In this document: positions 36,081 through 45,294 of the stretch, in pieces | Layout: every line of letters begins with the position of its first letter | Position numbering within the stretch: position 1 is the stretch's first letter | Source: an uncultured Aquimarina sp. | GTDB taxonomy: Bacteria > Bacteroidota > Bacteroidia > Flavobacteriales > Flavobacteriaceae | Length of the DNA: 64,000 nt | NCBI GenBank assembly: GCA_947502885.1 | Contig: CANNBP010000010.1 | Span: forward strand, 124,001-188,000 | Reading direction: 5' to 3' | Made by a program: the position numbers and the translations under genes | The notes under the pieces: generated by a model | Seen by the model: only the letters and a program-made list of their open reading frames with translations | Told to the model about the DNA's origin: nothing | The model's database searches: none

Positions 36081-38042
36081 ATGAAGGGGTATTTACTTAA
36101 AATAGTATGGGCTTTTATCGTATTACTTATTAGTAGTAATACAATTTTTTCTCAAGAAAAGAAACTTAAAAAAGGTAAAAATCAGTTTGATAGGTATCAG
36201 TATATAGATGCGCAACAGACATACTTAAAGGTTGTTAAAAAAGGATACAAGAGTGCTGATTTGTATATGAACTTAGGAGATAGTTATTATTTCAATAGCC
36301 AGTATAAAGAAGCATTGAAATGGTATGAAGAATTGATAAACTCTTATACTAATGAGGTTGAACCTGAGTATTATTTTCGATACGCACAGACCTTAAAAGC
36401 AACAGAGAATTATCAAGAAGCAAATAAGTATATGCAAAAGTTTGCTGAAGTTAATAGTAATGATCAACGCGCAAAACTATTTCAAAGTACATCTGATTAT
36501 TTAAAACGTATAGATTTTCAGTCTGGAAGGTTTGAAATAAAAAATGCTGCTGTGAATACACTATTTGCAGATTTTGGAGCTGCTTTTTATGGAGAGAATG
36601 TAGTCTTTACATCTTCAAGAGATACATTGATTACAAGAAAAGCTATTCACCAATGGAATGATGAATCTTTTTTAAATCTTTTTGAGGCGAAATACAATGA
36701 TTCAGATAAAAGTTTATCTTCAGAAGTCGAGAGGTTTGATAGAAAAATCAATTCTAAATTTCATGAGTCAACTCCTGTTTTTACAAAAGATCAAAAAACA
36801 GTATACTTTACACGAAATAATTTTGAAAATAGAAAGTTAAAACGTGATCAAAAAGGAACAAATAAATTAAAGATTTATCGCTCTTATAGAAATGCCCAAG
36901 GAGGGTGGACCACACCACAAAGTCTTACTTTTAATAGTGATGAATATTCAGTAGCTCACCCAGCTTTAAGTAATGATGAAAAAACATTATATTTTTCTTC
37001 AGATATGCCAGGAGGTAAGGGGTCTTCAGATTTATATGAAGTTACAATAAATGCTGATGGCACTTTTGGAGAGCCTAAAAACCTTGGTGATCGTATAAAT
37101 ACAGAAGGAAAAGAGACATTTCCTTTTATAGGAGAAAATAATACTTTGTATTTTTCTTCTGAAGGACATATGGGACTAGGGGGATTAGATATTTATGTAA
37201 CAAATCTTAATCCACAAACAAAAGAAGAAAAATTGGTGGTAAATGTTGGGAAACCAATTAATGGACCAAATGATGATTTTGCATTTATTGTAAATTCTTC
37301 AAAAAGAGGGTATTTCTCATCAAATAGAGAGGGAGGAAAAGGAAGTGATGATATTTATAGTTTTGTACAGATAGAGGATTTAAAGAGCTTTTGTGAAATT
37401 ACAATTGCTGGGTTAGTTTCAGATAAAGATACTAATGAGTTACTTTCTGGGACGAAAGTGTCTATTTATGATAATAATAATAATCTAGTACAAAGTTTTA
37501 TAGTTGGGGATGAAGCTACCTATTCACAACTGGTAAAATGCCAATCCAGTTATTTTGTTCGTGCAGAGAGAGAAGAGTATGTTACATTAGAAAAGCTTGT
37601 GAATACTTTGGATGAGACACAAACAATGGATACTCCTTTGTTATTAGAAAAGAAAATAAAAACTGCGAATATAGGTGATGATCTTGCTAAGATATTAGCA
37701 TTGAAAACTATTTATTTTGATTTCGGAGGAGCATATATTCGTTCTGATGCAAAAGTTGAACTTGCTAGGGTAATCGAGGTGTTAAATCAATATCCAGAAA
37801 TGAAAATTGAGGTAAAATCACATACTGATAGTCATGGGGATGATGCATATAATAAGTGGTTATCAGAAAAAAGAGCAAAAGCCACTGTACAATATATGAT
37901 TGACAATGGAGTCTCTAAAGATCGCTTAACAGGAAAAGGGTATGGAGAAACTCAGCCTGTAAATGAGTGTGGTAATGAATCAAACTGCAAGAAAGAAGAA
38001 TATCAATTAAATAGAAGAAGTGAGTTTATAATTGTTAAATAA
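36081..38042 (+). CDS. PorE-like TPR / beta-propeller / OmpA-C protein
   Basis: This 653-residue exported protein has a signal peptide (MKGYLLKIVWAFIVLLISSN), tetratricopeptide-like repeats (about 25-135), a PD40/WD40-like propeller (about 150-410, with DEYSVAHPALSNDEKTLYFS and the TLYFSSEGHMGLGGLDIYVT-type blades), a carboxypeptidase-regulatory-like domain (about 425-515) and an OmpA peptidoglycan-binding domain (about 545-650, IYFDFGGAYIRSDA, SHTDSHG, LSEKRA). This order matches PorE of the T9SS. It starts 28 bases after the PorP/SprF gene and probably anchors that assembly to peptidoglycan. Confidence 0.88.
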   Translation: MKGYLLKIVWAFIVLLISSNTIFSQEKKLKKGKNQFDRYQYIDAQQTYLKVVKKGYKSADLYMNLGDSYYFNSQYKEALKWYEELINSYTNEVEPEYYFRYAQTLKATENYQEANKYMQKFAEVNSNDQRAKLFQSTSDYLKRIDFQSGRFEIKNAAVNTLFADFGAAFYGENVVFTSSRDTLITRKAIHQWNDESFLNLFEAKYNDSDKSLSSEVERFDRKINSKFHESTPVFTKDQKTVYFTRNNFENRKLKRDQKGTNKLKIYRSYRNAQGGWTTPQSLTFNSDEYSVAHPALSNDEKTLYFSSDMPGGKGSSDLYEVTINADGTFGEPKNLGDRINTEGKETFPFIGENNTLYFSSEGHMGLGGLDIYVTNLNPQTKEEKLVVNVGKPINGPNDDFAFIVNSSKRGYFSSNREGGKGSDDIYSFVQIEDLKSFCEITIAGLVSDKDTNELLSGTKVSIYDNNNNLVQSFIVGDEATYSQLVKCQSSYFVRAEREEYVTLEKLVNTLDETQTMDTPLLLEKKIKTANIGDDLAKILALKTIYFDFGGAYIRSDAKVELARVIEVLNQYPEMKIEVKSHTDSHGDDAYNKWLSEKRAKATVQYMIDNGVSKDRLTGKGYGETQPVNECGNESNCKKEEYQLNRRSEFIIVK

Positions 38043-38075
38043 TTAGTTACTTATTCCTTTTAATAGACTTCATAC

Positions 38076-38109
38076 AAAAAGAGACTGTCCAAAAAGACAG
38101 TCTCTTTTT
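38076..38109 (+). terminator. Terminator closing the adhesin operon
   Basis: A perfect 14-bp stem (38076-38089 AAAAAGAGACTGTC with 38096-38109 GACAGTCTCTTTTT) and a 6-base loop, with a built-in T tail, 34 bases after the PorE-like gene. Confidence 0.85.
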
Positions 38110-38356
38110 ATTTTTTATAAGATGCTTTAGTAGTTAACTATCCATTTTAAATTCGTGGCACTATGATTTTTAAGAACACGAAATTCTAGAATTCCGACTA
38201 TAATTCCCTTTGTTTTTTGTCAATATGTTGTGATACAGTGGTTTGAACAGTTATTTTTGTATCTGTAAGTAAAAACTATTTTGCTATTTATAAAAAGGAT
38301 TATTTAGTGTGTTTTTACTTCGTATATAAAACCAACAAACCTTAAAACCTACCACT
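38110..38356 (+). promoter_or_regulatory. Upstream region and probable promoter of the type A T9SS protein
   Basis: An exact -7 element TATTTTTG (38252-38259) follows a TTG (38228-38230) at a 21-base spacing. It would give a leader of about 90 bases. Otherwise the region holds no supported gene. Confidence 0.5.
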
Positions 38357-41044
38357 ATGAAAAAACGATTACAACTTCAATTTGTAGTAGCTTGTTTATT
38401 TTTTACGACTTACCAAATAGAAGCTCAGGTACCATTTACACAAGTTCCTAGCGGTCAAATGACCATTAATGGAGAGTTAAAAACTATAGGAAACACTATA
38501 GTTGGCCTAAATCAAGAATATGCAGGCCTATTGTATACCCCTAATATAAGTTATAATGGTCCTGGGTCTAATAATACAAAGACCTTTGGATATATTGATA
38601 TTGATAATGATGATACTACATTTAGTTCGAGTAGTGCAGATTTAGATTTATCTTCGGGTTGCGAACAGATTGTTTATGCTGGCTTATATTGGGCAGCATC
38701 TTATTTTGTGAAACGAGACGATACAGATGCTAATTATGTGCAATATTATGATTTACCTATTCCGGATCCTAGACCAGATTTTAGAACCATAAAAATTAGG
38801 CCACCAGGAACAAGTGGTTATATTACGATTCCGTCTAGCCAGACAGAGGTAATTTATGATGCATACCCTAAGTTATCAGGTGTATGGGCACCAATGGACA
38901 TACCATATGCATGTTATGCAGATGTTACTACAATTTTACAAGATCTTGATAATCCTAACGGTACATATACCATTGCCAATATGCGAGCGTCAACAGGTTT
39001 TTCTGGATATAATTCTAATGGGATTTCCGGAGGTTGGTTATTAGTAGTTGCTTTTGAAGACGAAACGTATTCAACAAAACATATAAGCACAAGTCATGGT
39101 TTTTTGACAGTGCAACCTGGTAGTCAGAAAAAAGAATTTACCTATGCAGGTTTTCAAACTGCACCTGCTCCAATATCGGTAAAAGCCAAATATGCTATTG
39201 CCGCTTTAGAAGGAGAGAAACCTTTTGCGGGAGATGTTTTTCAAATAGTGAAACCTGATGGAGGAGTACATGATATATATACAGCACCGTCTAATCCTTT
39301 AAATAATTTTTTTGATAGTTCGATCTCTGTAAATGGCCAAAATGTTGTAGCAAGGCATCCTAGTTCAGAAAATACTTTGGGATTTGATATGGATATTTTT
39401 GATATCGCAAACCCAAATAATATTGTTATAGGTAATGATCAAACTTCTGCTACTTTTTACACGGGTTCTTCTGGAGATGCATTTAGTGTCTTTTTTAACG
39501 CTTTTCAAATAGAAGTTCAAGAACCAGAAGTAGTAGTGGTCGAAAAAGTTGTAGATGTTAATGGAATTGATATCTCTGGAGATAACGTTCAATATGGAGA
39601 TCAACTTTTTTACGAATTTACAATAGAAAACAAAGGAACTGAAGATGTTATTAATGTTAATATTAAAGATGTTTTGCCCATAAATGTTGATTATATAGAA
39701 AATAGTATAATTACTAGTGATCCAGGAATTATAGCTTCTATAGATGTTGTAAACAGAGAACTTAATTTTTTAATTCCAGATCATCTTATGGTAACCAACG
39801 GAGGTGATCATAGCATTCGATTTGGGGTCACTATAGTGCCTTCATGTTCAGATTTGAGGGATGCTTGTAGTAATAAAATTGAAAATAACGTAATGTATAC
39901 CTATACAGGTATTACTTCTGGTATATCAACCACTGAAGAAAGTATCTCTGGAAAAGATGCGTGCTTTACAGATATTGATACTTTCTCAAATACTTTGATT
40001 CAAGATGGGGTTTGTTTTTCGGATTCAAAATCAGTAACGCTTTGCGGTGGATTAGTGACACTTTCTGCAGAAATAGGGTTTTCTAATTATGAATGGGTAA
40101 ACCTTCAAAACCCAAACATTGTTATTGGCACGTCTCAAGATCTTGTCGTTACCCAAGCAGGTGATTATAGAGTAACTAAATCTGGAAGTGCTGATTGTAT
40201 GGATGGATTAGAAACTTTTGCTGTGATGGATAGTGATGATTCATCCATGAAAATCGAAATAACATCTACTAATCCAACATACCTAGATGGGATCGGTAGT
40301 ATACTGGTCATGATAGAAAAAAATAAAGGACCTTATACATTGGTTTTTGATGATGAAACACCAGTACGTAATGTTTCAAACACATACTTGTTTGATAATG
40401 TGGCTATCGGAAAACATCAAATACAAGTTTATGATAGCTCAAATTGTACTTCGAAAACAATTGCAGTACAAATTGAAGTTGAAGATGCTAACCCATTAAT
40501 AGCATATGCAAATGAGATATTGTTTTGTGAAATAGCTGAACAAACATATCCAGTAATAGAAATTGTACATGTAGAAGGAGAAAAATTAAATGTTTCTTAC
40601 TCAAATATAGGATCTATAACTTGGCAAAAACTCGATGAAACTAACTGTAATGTAAATGCAAAAAATATTTGTCAAACTAAAGATACTGATTGCAATTCTT
40701 GGTATAACGTTTCTTCAGAAAAGGATTATACGGTTACAGAAGCAGGAAGATATCGAGTGGTAATTACCTTTGCTAATAAGGGTGAAGATAATATCAAAAC
40801 CTATTATTATATGGTAAAAAGTAATATTAAGAATAAGGTTACATTATTCCCTAATCCAATAGAAGATGTTGTTTATGTAGGTAATCAAATAGTAAATGTA
40901 AAAGTGTTTAGTACAATGGGTAAATTAATTTTGGAATCTAATGAGGATAGATTGGATACTTCAAATTTTGAAGCAGGTATTTACTTTGCAAGAGTACAAA
41001 CTAAGAATAATCAAGAAACGATCATAAAGTTAATGAAAAAGTAG
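38357..41044 (+). CDS. T9SS type A sorting domain protein with a DUF11-like domain
   Basis: This 895-residue secreted protein has a signal peptide (residues 1-24, ending YQIEAQ). A large N-terminal beta-rich region (about 30-385) is unassigned; it includes YAGLYWAAS and the SGGWLLVVAFEDE block, a pattern seen in other Bacteroidota surface proteins. A DUF11-like domain follows (about 395-510, GDQLFYEFTIENKGTEDVIN), then a cysteine-containing region. The C-terminus is a type A sorting domain (VTLFPNPIEDVVYV..., FEAGIYFARVQT, IIKLMKK). It is probably exported and cell-surface linked. Ligand unknown. It sits alone between two related terminators. Confidence 0.82.
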   Translation: MKKRLQLQFVVACLFFTTYQIEAQVPFTQVPSGQMTINGELKTIGNTIVGLNQEYAGLLYTPNISYNGPGSNNTKTFGYIDIDNDDTTFSSSSADLDLSSGCEQIVYAGLYWAASYFVKRDDTDANYVQYYDLPIPDPRPDFRTIKIRPPGTSGYITIPSSQTEVIYDAYPKLSGVWAPMDIPYACYADVTTILQDLDNPNGTYTIANMRASTGFSGYNSNGISGGWLLVVAFEDETYSTKHISTSHGFLTVQPGSQKKEFTYAGFQTAPAPISVKAKYAIAALEGEKPFAGDVFQIVKPDGGVHDIYTAPSNPLNNFFDSSISVNGQNVVARHPSSENTLGFDMDIFDIANPNNIVIGNDQTSATFYTGSSGDAFSVFFNAFQIEVQEPEVVVVEKVVDVNGIDISGDNVQYGDQLFYEFTIENKGTEDVINVNIKDVLPINVDYIENSIITSDPGIIASIDVVNRELNFLIPDHLMVTNGGDHSIRFGVTIVPSCSDLRDACSNKIENNVMYTYTGITSGISTTEESISGKDACFTDIDTFSNTLIQDGVCFSDSKSVTLCGGLVTLSAEIGFSNYEWVNLQNPNIVIGTSQDLVVTQAGDYRVTKSGSADCMDGLETFAVMDSDDSSMKIEITSTNPTYLDGIGSILVMIEKNKGPYTLVFDDETPVRNVSNTYLFDNVAIGKHQIQVYDSSNCTSKTIAVQIEVEDANPLIAYANEILFCEIAEQTYPVIEIVHVEGEKLNVSYSNIGSITWQKLDETNCNVNAKNICQTKDTDCNSWYNVSSEKDYTVTEAGRYRVVITFANKGEDNIKTYYYMVKSNIKNKVTLFPNPIEDVVYVGNQIVNVKVFSTMGKLILESNEDRLDTSNFEAGIYFARVQTKNNQETIIKLMKK

Positions 41045-41068
41045 TTAATTCATAATTATTGGGATTCG

Positions 41069-41099
41069 AAAAGGACTGTCTGTAAAGACAGTCTTTTTT
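41069..41099 (+). terminator. Terminator after the type A T9SS gene
   Basis: AAAAGGACTGTC (41069-41080) pairs with GACAGTCTTTTT (41087-41098) around TGTAAA, with a T run. Its core stem GACTGTC/GACAGTC is the same as that of the terminator at 38076-38109. Confidence 0.8.
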
Positions 41100-41170
41100 G
41101 TTTATAAAGTTTTGTATATTCAAAATATGTAAAACTACTTTATGCTGGGTTTAAATTAAACAATTTGAAA

Positions 41171-41632
41171 TTATACACCAGTAGTTTTTTCTTTTCCAGG
41201 CTCGCTAATTGCAAAACTCTTTCTTCGGGTCATATTCTTTATAAAACTTACTTTTCTAAAGCGTAAAGCGCTCCAATCTTCATCTATGGATACTTGTCGC
41301 ACGGGTTCAATATTATAATCCCCTAAAACTCCCCAACCATAATCTCTAGTAATCTCTGTAGTATATTTTTTAGAGCTTTTTTTGGGGTAGGCAAACCATA
41401 ATATGGCATCCCCTACTAGTTTTGGATATAGTGTTTCTATACGATTTTCTATTTGTTTTTTTTCAGTAACAAATACAATTGCAAAATCAACTTCTGATAC
41501 TTGAATCAATGATTCTTTAACAACAACATCCTTAAGACAATCTAATTCTTTACAAAAACCCTCTGGTTCATTAAGGATTAGTATTTCATCTAAAGAAGGA
41601 GGAAGCTGTAATTTTTTAAAAAGGGGAGTCAT
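41171..41632 (-). CDS. DUF3052-like protein
   Basis: This 153-residue protein lacks signal peptide and membrane spans. Its middle and C-terminal parts (VDFAIVFVTEKKQIENRIE, LVGDAILWFAYPKKSSKKY, RDYGWGVLG, DEDWSALRFRKVSFI) match the DUF3052 pattern, in which the aromatic-rich C-terminal motif is the most conserved part. Biochemical function is unknown. It is transcribed away from the metalloprotease gene. Confidence 0.7.
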   Translation of the reverse strand: MTPLFKKLQLPPSLDEILILNEPEGFCKELDCLKDVVVKESLIQVSEVDFAIVFVTEKKQIENRIETLYPKLVGDAILWFAYPKKSSKKYTTEITRDYGWGVLGDYNIEPVRQVSIDEDWSALRFRKVSFIKNMTRRKSFAISEPGKEKTTGV

Positions 41633-41882
41633 AAGAATTGTGTATTGGTGTCTTTTAAAGATACAAAAAAAGCTGCAATGAATGTGTTAATATTTTAAAT
41701 TTTAATTAATAGAATTGACTCATTCGTGCCATTTTTATGTGATTTTAATAAAAATGTTATTTAAGTAATACTTGGTGGTGAAATATGTTGATTCTTTATT
41801 ATCAGTGGTTTAAATAATATACATGATGAAATAAGAATAGGGATACCGCGTTCATATTCTAACTAAACTTAACTATATTATT

Positions 41883-42869
41883 ATGAAAACAGTATTTAAG
41901 AATGTTACCCTAGGGGTGACTATGTTTACCATGTGTACAACATTTTTTTCTTGCGAGGATGAACAGTTTAACAACTCAGAAACCGAAGCCAAGAATATTC
42001 AGTACGAATTGGCATATCCTGATACATCTGGAGAGCTAACTACAATTCAGGTAGACGGACAGCCAATTGATGTAGAAAAAATTGATGGACACTATGTTTT
42101 GGGGGATATGATTTTAAAAAAAGATGACCCCAATGCAATTATAGACAAGAGTACAGGAAGAACAGGAGGGCGTTGGCCAAACAATACGGTTTATTATACT
42201 GTAGAGAATAGTTTGCCTAATAAAAATAGAGTGACAGATGCTATTGCGCATTGGGAGGCTAATACAGTTTTAAGATTTGTGCAACGAACCAATCAACCAG
42301 ATTATGTGTATTTTAGATCGGGCGGAGGATGTTCTTCTTATGTAGGTCGTCAAGGTGGTCGACAAAACATTACTCTAGGTGATTTTTGTTCAACCGGTAA
42401 TACCATACATGAAATTGGTCACGCAGTGGGGTTGTGGCATGAACAAAGTCGAAAGGATAGAGATCAATATATTACAGTAAACTTTCAGAATATATCAAAT
42501 GGTGCTGATTATAATTTTCAAACATATATACAGCAAGGACTTGATGGAGATGAGTATACTAGTGAATTGGATCTAAATAGTATTATGATGTATGGGTCTT
42601 ATTTCTTTTCTATTGCAAGAGATAAGCCTACAATAGTAAAAAAGGATGGGTCTACTTTTGAAATACAGAGAGATGGACTTTCGCCTGGTGATCTTGAAGG
42701 GATACGCAAGATGTATTCTGGAGATGTGATAGGAGATGATATATGCAAAGGAGTCGCTCCATGGTCTAGTAATCAAAATTATCAGGTAGGAGATCGAGTT
42801 ACCTATCGTGGATATTTATATGAGAGAGCTACAAATCGTTGGAATCGTATTGGTAAATGCGCTTCTTAA
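41883..42869 (+). CDS. Astacin-family (M12A) zinc metalloprotease, lipoprotein
   Basis: This 328-residue protein has a lipoprotein signal with a lipobox-like FFSC (Cys24). The extended zinc motif HEIGHAVGLWHEQSR (His176, Glu177, His180, His186) and Met-turn SIMMY (233-237) are diagnostic of astacins, close to flavastacin and myroilysin. The catalytic domain spans about 95-270. The C-terminal 40 residues (APWSSNQNYQVGDRVTYRGY, then LYERATNRW) resemble a CBM5/12 chitin-binding module. It probably acts at or outside the cell surface on protein or chitin-associated matrix. No propeptide was assigned. The upstream 250 bases hold no clear promoter. Confidence 0.88.
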   Translation: MKTVFKNVTLGVTMFTMCTTFFSCEDEQFNNSETEAKNIQYELAYPDTSGELTTIQVDGQPIDVEKIDGHYVLGDMILKKDDPNAIIDKSTGRTGGRWPNNTVYYTVENSLPNKNRVTDAIAHWEANTVLRFVQRTNQPDYVYFRSGGGCSSYVGRQGGRQNITLGDFCSTGNTIHEIGHAVGLWHEQSRKDRDQYITVNFQNISNGADYNFQTYIQQGLDGDEYTSELDLNSIMMYGSYFFSIARDKPTIVKKDGSTFEIQRDGLSPGDLEGIRKMYSGDVIGDDICKGVAPWSSNQNYQVGDRVTYRGYLYERATNRWNRIGKCAS

Positions 42870-42883
42870 TGTATAGATAAACA

Positions 42884-42914
42884 AAAAACCGCTTCAAATT
42901 ATGAAGCGGTTTTT
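42884..42914. terminator. Bidirectional terminator between protease and htpG
   Basis: CCGCTTCA (42889-42896) pairs with TGAAGCGG (42902-42909), with an A run before and T5 after. It serves the convergent protease and htpG genes. Confidence 0.8.
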
Positions 42915-42944
42915 ATTTAATTATTTATAAAAAGTAGTATAGAC

Positions 42945-44831
42945 TTACTTAATCATCTCGTAACTACGTTTAATAAATGACGTTAATTCTTCTCCTTTTA
43001 ATAGGTTTTGAGAAAGTCTAGCTAAGTCTAAAGATTGTTTTATTAAACGTTCTTTTTTCTTATCTGTTTTTGTACTAAAAATTTCTCCAACCAAATCATG
43101 GTTCGTATTTACAACTAGGTTGTACATTTCTGGCATATTACCAAACATGTTCATTCCTCCACCACCAGTTTGTTGCATTTCTTTCATACGACGCATAAAC
43201 TCTGGCTGTGTAATCATAAATGGAGATGCATTACTATCCATTGCTTCTAACTGGATTGTATATTTATCAGAAGGAATAACTTTTTCTAAATCAGTTTTAA
43301 GAGTTTCTTTTTCCTCATCAGATAATTTAGATATTGTTTCTTCGTCTTTTTTGATAAGATTATCTATATGATCACCATCTACACGAACAAAAGACACATT
43401 TTCTTTACTAGTTTCTAGCTTTTGGATTAAATGCGATACGATAGGTGAGTCTAATAATAAAACTTCATATCCTTTATTTTTTGCAGCTTCAATATATGGA
43501 TGTTGCTCATCTTTGTTTGAAGCATATAGCACAACAAGTTTATCGTCTTTGTCAGTTTGACTATCTTTAATTTTTTCTTGAAGTTCTTCAAAAGTAAGAT
43601 AAGTATCATCTACTGTTGGGTATAGTGCAAATTTGTCTGCTTTTTCAAAGAATTTATCTTCAGAAAGCATTCCATATTCAATAACTACTTTGATATCATT
43701 CCATTTCTTTTCAAAATCTTCACGATCGTTTTTGAATAGAGAAGCTAATTTATCTGCTACTTTACGAGTAATATAGCTAGAAATCTTCTTTACAGCTCCA
43801 TCTGCTTGTAAGTATGAACGAGATACATTTAGAGGAATATCTGGAGAATCAATAACACCACGTAGCATTGTTAAGAATTCTGGCACAATACCTTCTACAT
43901 TATCTGTAACAAATACTTGGTTTTGGTATAATTGAATTTTATCCTTTTGGATATTCATATCCTGACCTAATTTTGGGAAATATAAGATTCCGGTCAAGTT
44001 AAAAGGATAATCTACATTTAAGTGAATATTAAAAAGAGGCTCTTCAAATTGCATAGGATACAATTCTCGATAAAAACCTTTATAATCTTCGTCATTTAAA
44101 TCAGCAGGTTGCTTTGTCCATGCTGGATTTGGATTGTTTATGATATTATCTACTTCTTGAGTAGGGGCTGGATCCTCTTCTTTAGCATCTTCAGGTTTTG
44201 GTAAAGTTTCAGTCTTAGTTCCAAACTTGATAGAAACAGGCATGAATTTGTTATACTTTACCAATAACTCTTTAATTCTATTTTCTTCTAAGAATTCTGT
44301 TTCCTCTTCACCAATATGAAGAATGATTTCAGTTCCTCTTTCAGTTTTATCGTGTGCTTCTAAGGTATAAGAAGGAGAACCATCACATGTCCAATGAGCA
44401 GCAGGCTCATCCTTATAAGACTTTGTAATAATTTCTACTTTATCTGCTACCATAAATGCAGAATAAAAACCAAGACCAAAGTGACCAATTATTCCAGAAT
44501 CTTTAGCACTATCTTTGTATTTTTCAAGGAATTCTTCTGCTCCAGAAAAAGCTACTTGATTGATGTATTTTTCAACTTCTTCAGAAGTCATTCCTAGTCC
44601 TTGATCGATAATACGCAATTGCTTATTTTCTTTATCGACTATAACTTCAATTCTAGGATCACCATATTCTACTTTAGCTTCACCAATATTAGTTAAATGT
44701 TTTAATTTTAAAGTTGCATCTGTCGCGTTAGAAATTAATTCTCGTAAAAAAATCTCATGATCAGAGTACAAAAACTTTTTAATTAACGGAAAAATGTTTT
44801 CTACAGATACATTAATACTTCCTGTTGCCAT
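42945..44831 (-). CDS. htpG: Molecular chaperone HtpG (Hsp90)
   Basis: This 628-residue protein has the Hsp90 N-terminal GHKL ATPase domain (ELISNATDATLKL, DQGLGMT, IGHFGLGFYSAF), the middle domain (with NVSRSYLQAD) and the C-terminal dimerisation domain. Its length is typical of bacteria. An acidic insert around residues 215-240 (PKPEDAKEEDPAPTQEVDN) is more like the charged linker of eukaryotic Hsp90 than E. coli HtpG. Upstream DNA holds a short inverted repeat TGTCA-N3-TGACA (44910-44922). Confidence 0.95.
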   Translation of the reverse strand: MATGSINVSVENIFPLIKKFLYSDHEIFLRELISNATDATLKLKHLTNIGEAKVEYGDPRIEVIVDKENKQLRIIDQGLGMTSEEVEKYINQVAFSGAEEFLEKYKDSAKDSGIIGHFGLGFYSAFMVADKVEIITKSYKDEPAAHWTCDGSPSYTLEAHDKTERGTEIILHIGEEETEFLEENRIKELLVKYNKFMPVSIKFGTKTETLPKPEDAKEEDPAPTQEVDNIINNPNPAWTKQPADLNDEDYKGFYRELYPMQFEEPLFNIHLNVDYPFNLTGILYFPKLGQDMNIQKDKIQLYQNQVFVTDNVEGIVPEFLTMLRGVIDSPDIPLNVSRSYLQADGAVKKISSYITRKVADKLASLFKNDREDFEKKWNDIKVVIEYGMLSEDKFFEKADKFALYPTVDDTYLTFEELQEKIKDSQTDKDDKLVVLYASNKDEQHPYIEAAKNKGYEVLLLDSPIVSHLIQKLETSKENVSFVRVDGDHIDNLIKKDEETISKLSDEEKETLKTDLEKVIPSDKYTIQLEAMDSNASPFMITQPEFMRRMKEMQQTGGGGMNMFGNMPEMYNLVVNTNHDLVGEIFSTKTDKKKERLIKQSLDLARLSQNLLKGEELTSFIKRSYEMIK

Positions 44832-45294
44832 TGTTATTTTTTTAAATTTTTGTTGTCTTTATTGTTATGAGATGATTCATGTTCAAAAAAAATACCAATG
44901 TGATTGATCTGTCAAACTGACATTAATGACGTTGTTTCTATGTGATGATTGTCAGGTTTTGGTATTGTTTACCATGTCTATAACTAATTGCACATAATCC
45001 TTAACAGAGAATGCAACTTTTTGATTCATATCATGTATTTATGATTTTGTATTATGGGAGTATAGTTCTTAGAAGTATTTTGTTATTGGGGTTGCAAATA
45101 AGTAGAAAAACACTTTTGGTCTTAAATTAATTTGTGGGTTCTTTGATTTTTTTTGCTGTTTTATGAGTGTAACTAACGGTTTTTTTGTTTGTTATGTATG
45201 CATAGCATATAATTAAAGTTTCTTTTTTCAAACAGGGAAGAATACATATATTGTAGGAAATTTTTACAGCAAAAAACAAACAATATTTAACCAT
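44832..45294. other. Divergent intergenic region between htpG and the FabH-type gene
   Basis: About 460 bases that must hold two promoters. I found no exact TAnnTTTG element in either direction. The only structure seen is the inverted repeat TGTCA-AAC-TGACA (44910-44922). No supported coding sequence. Confidence 0.45.
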
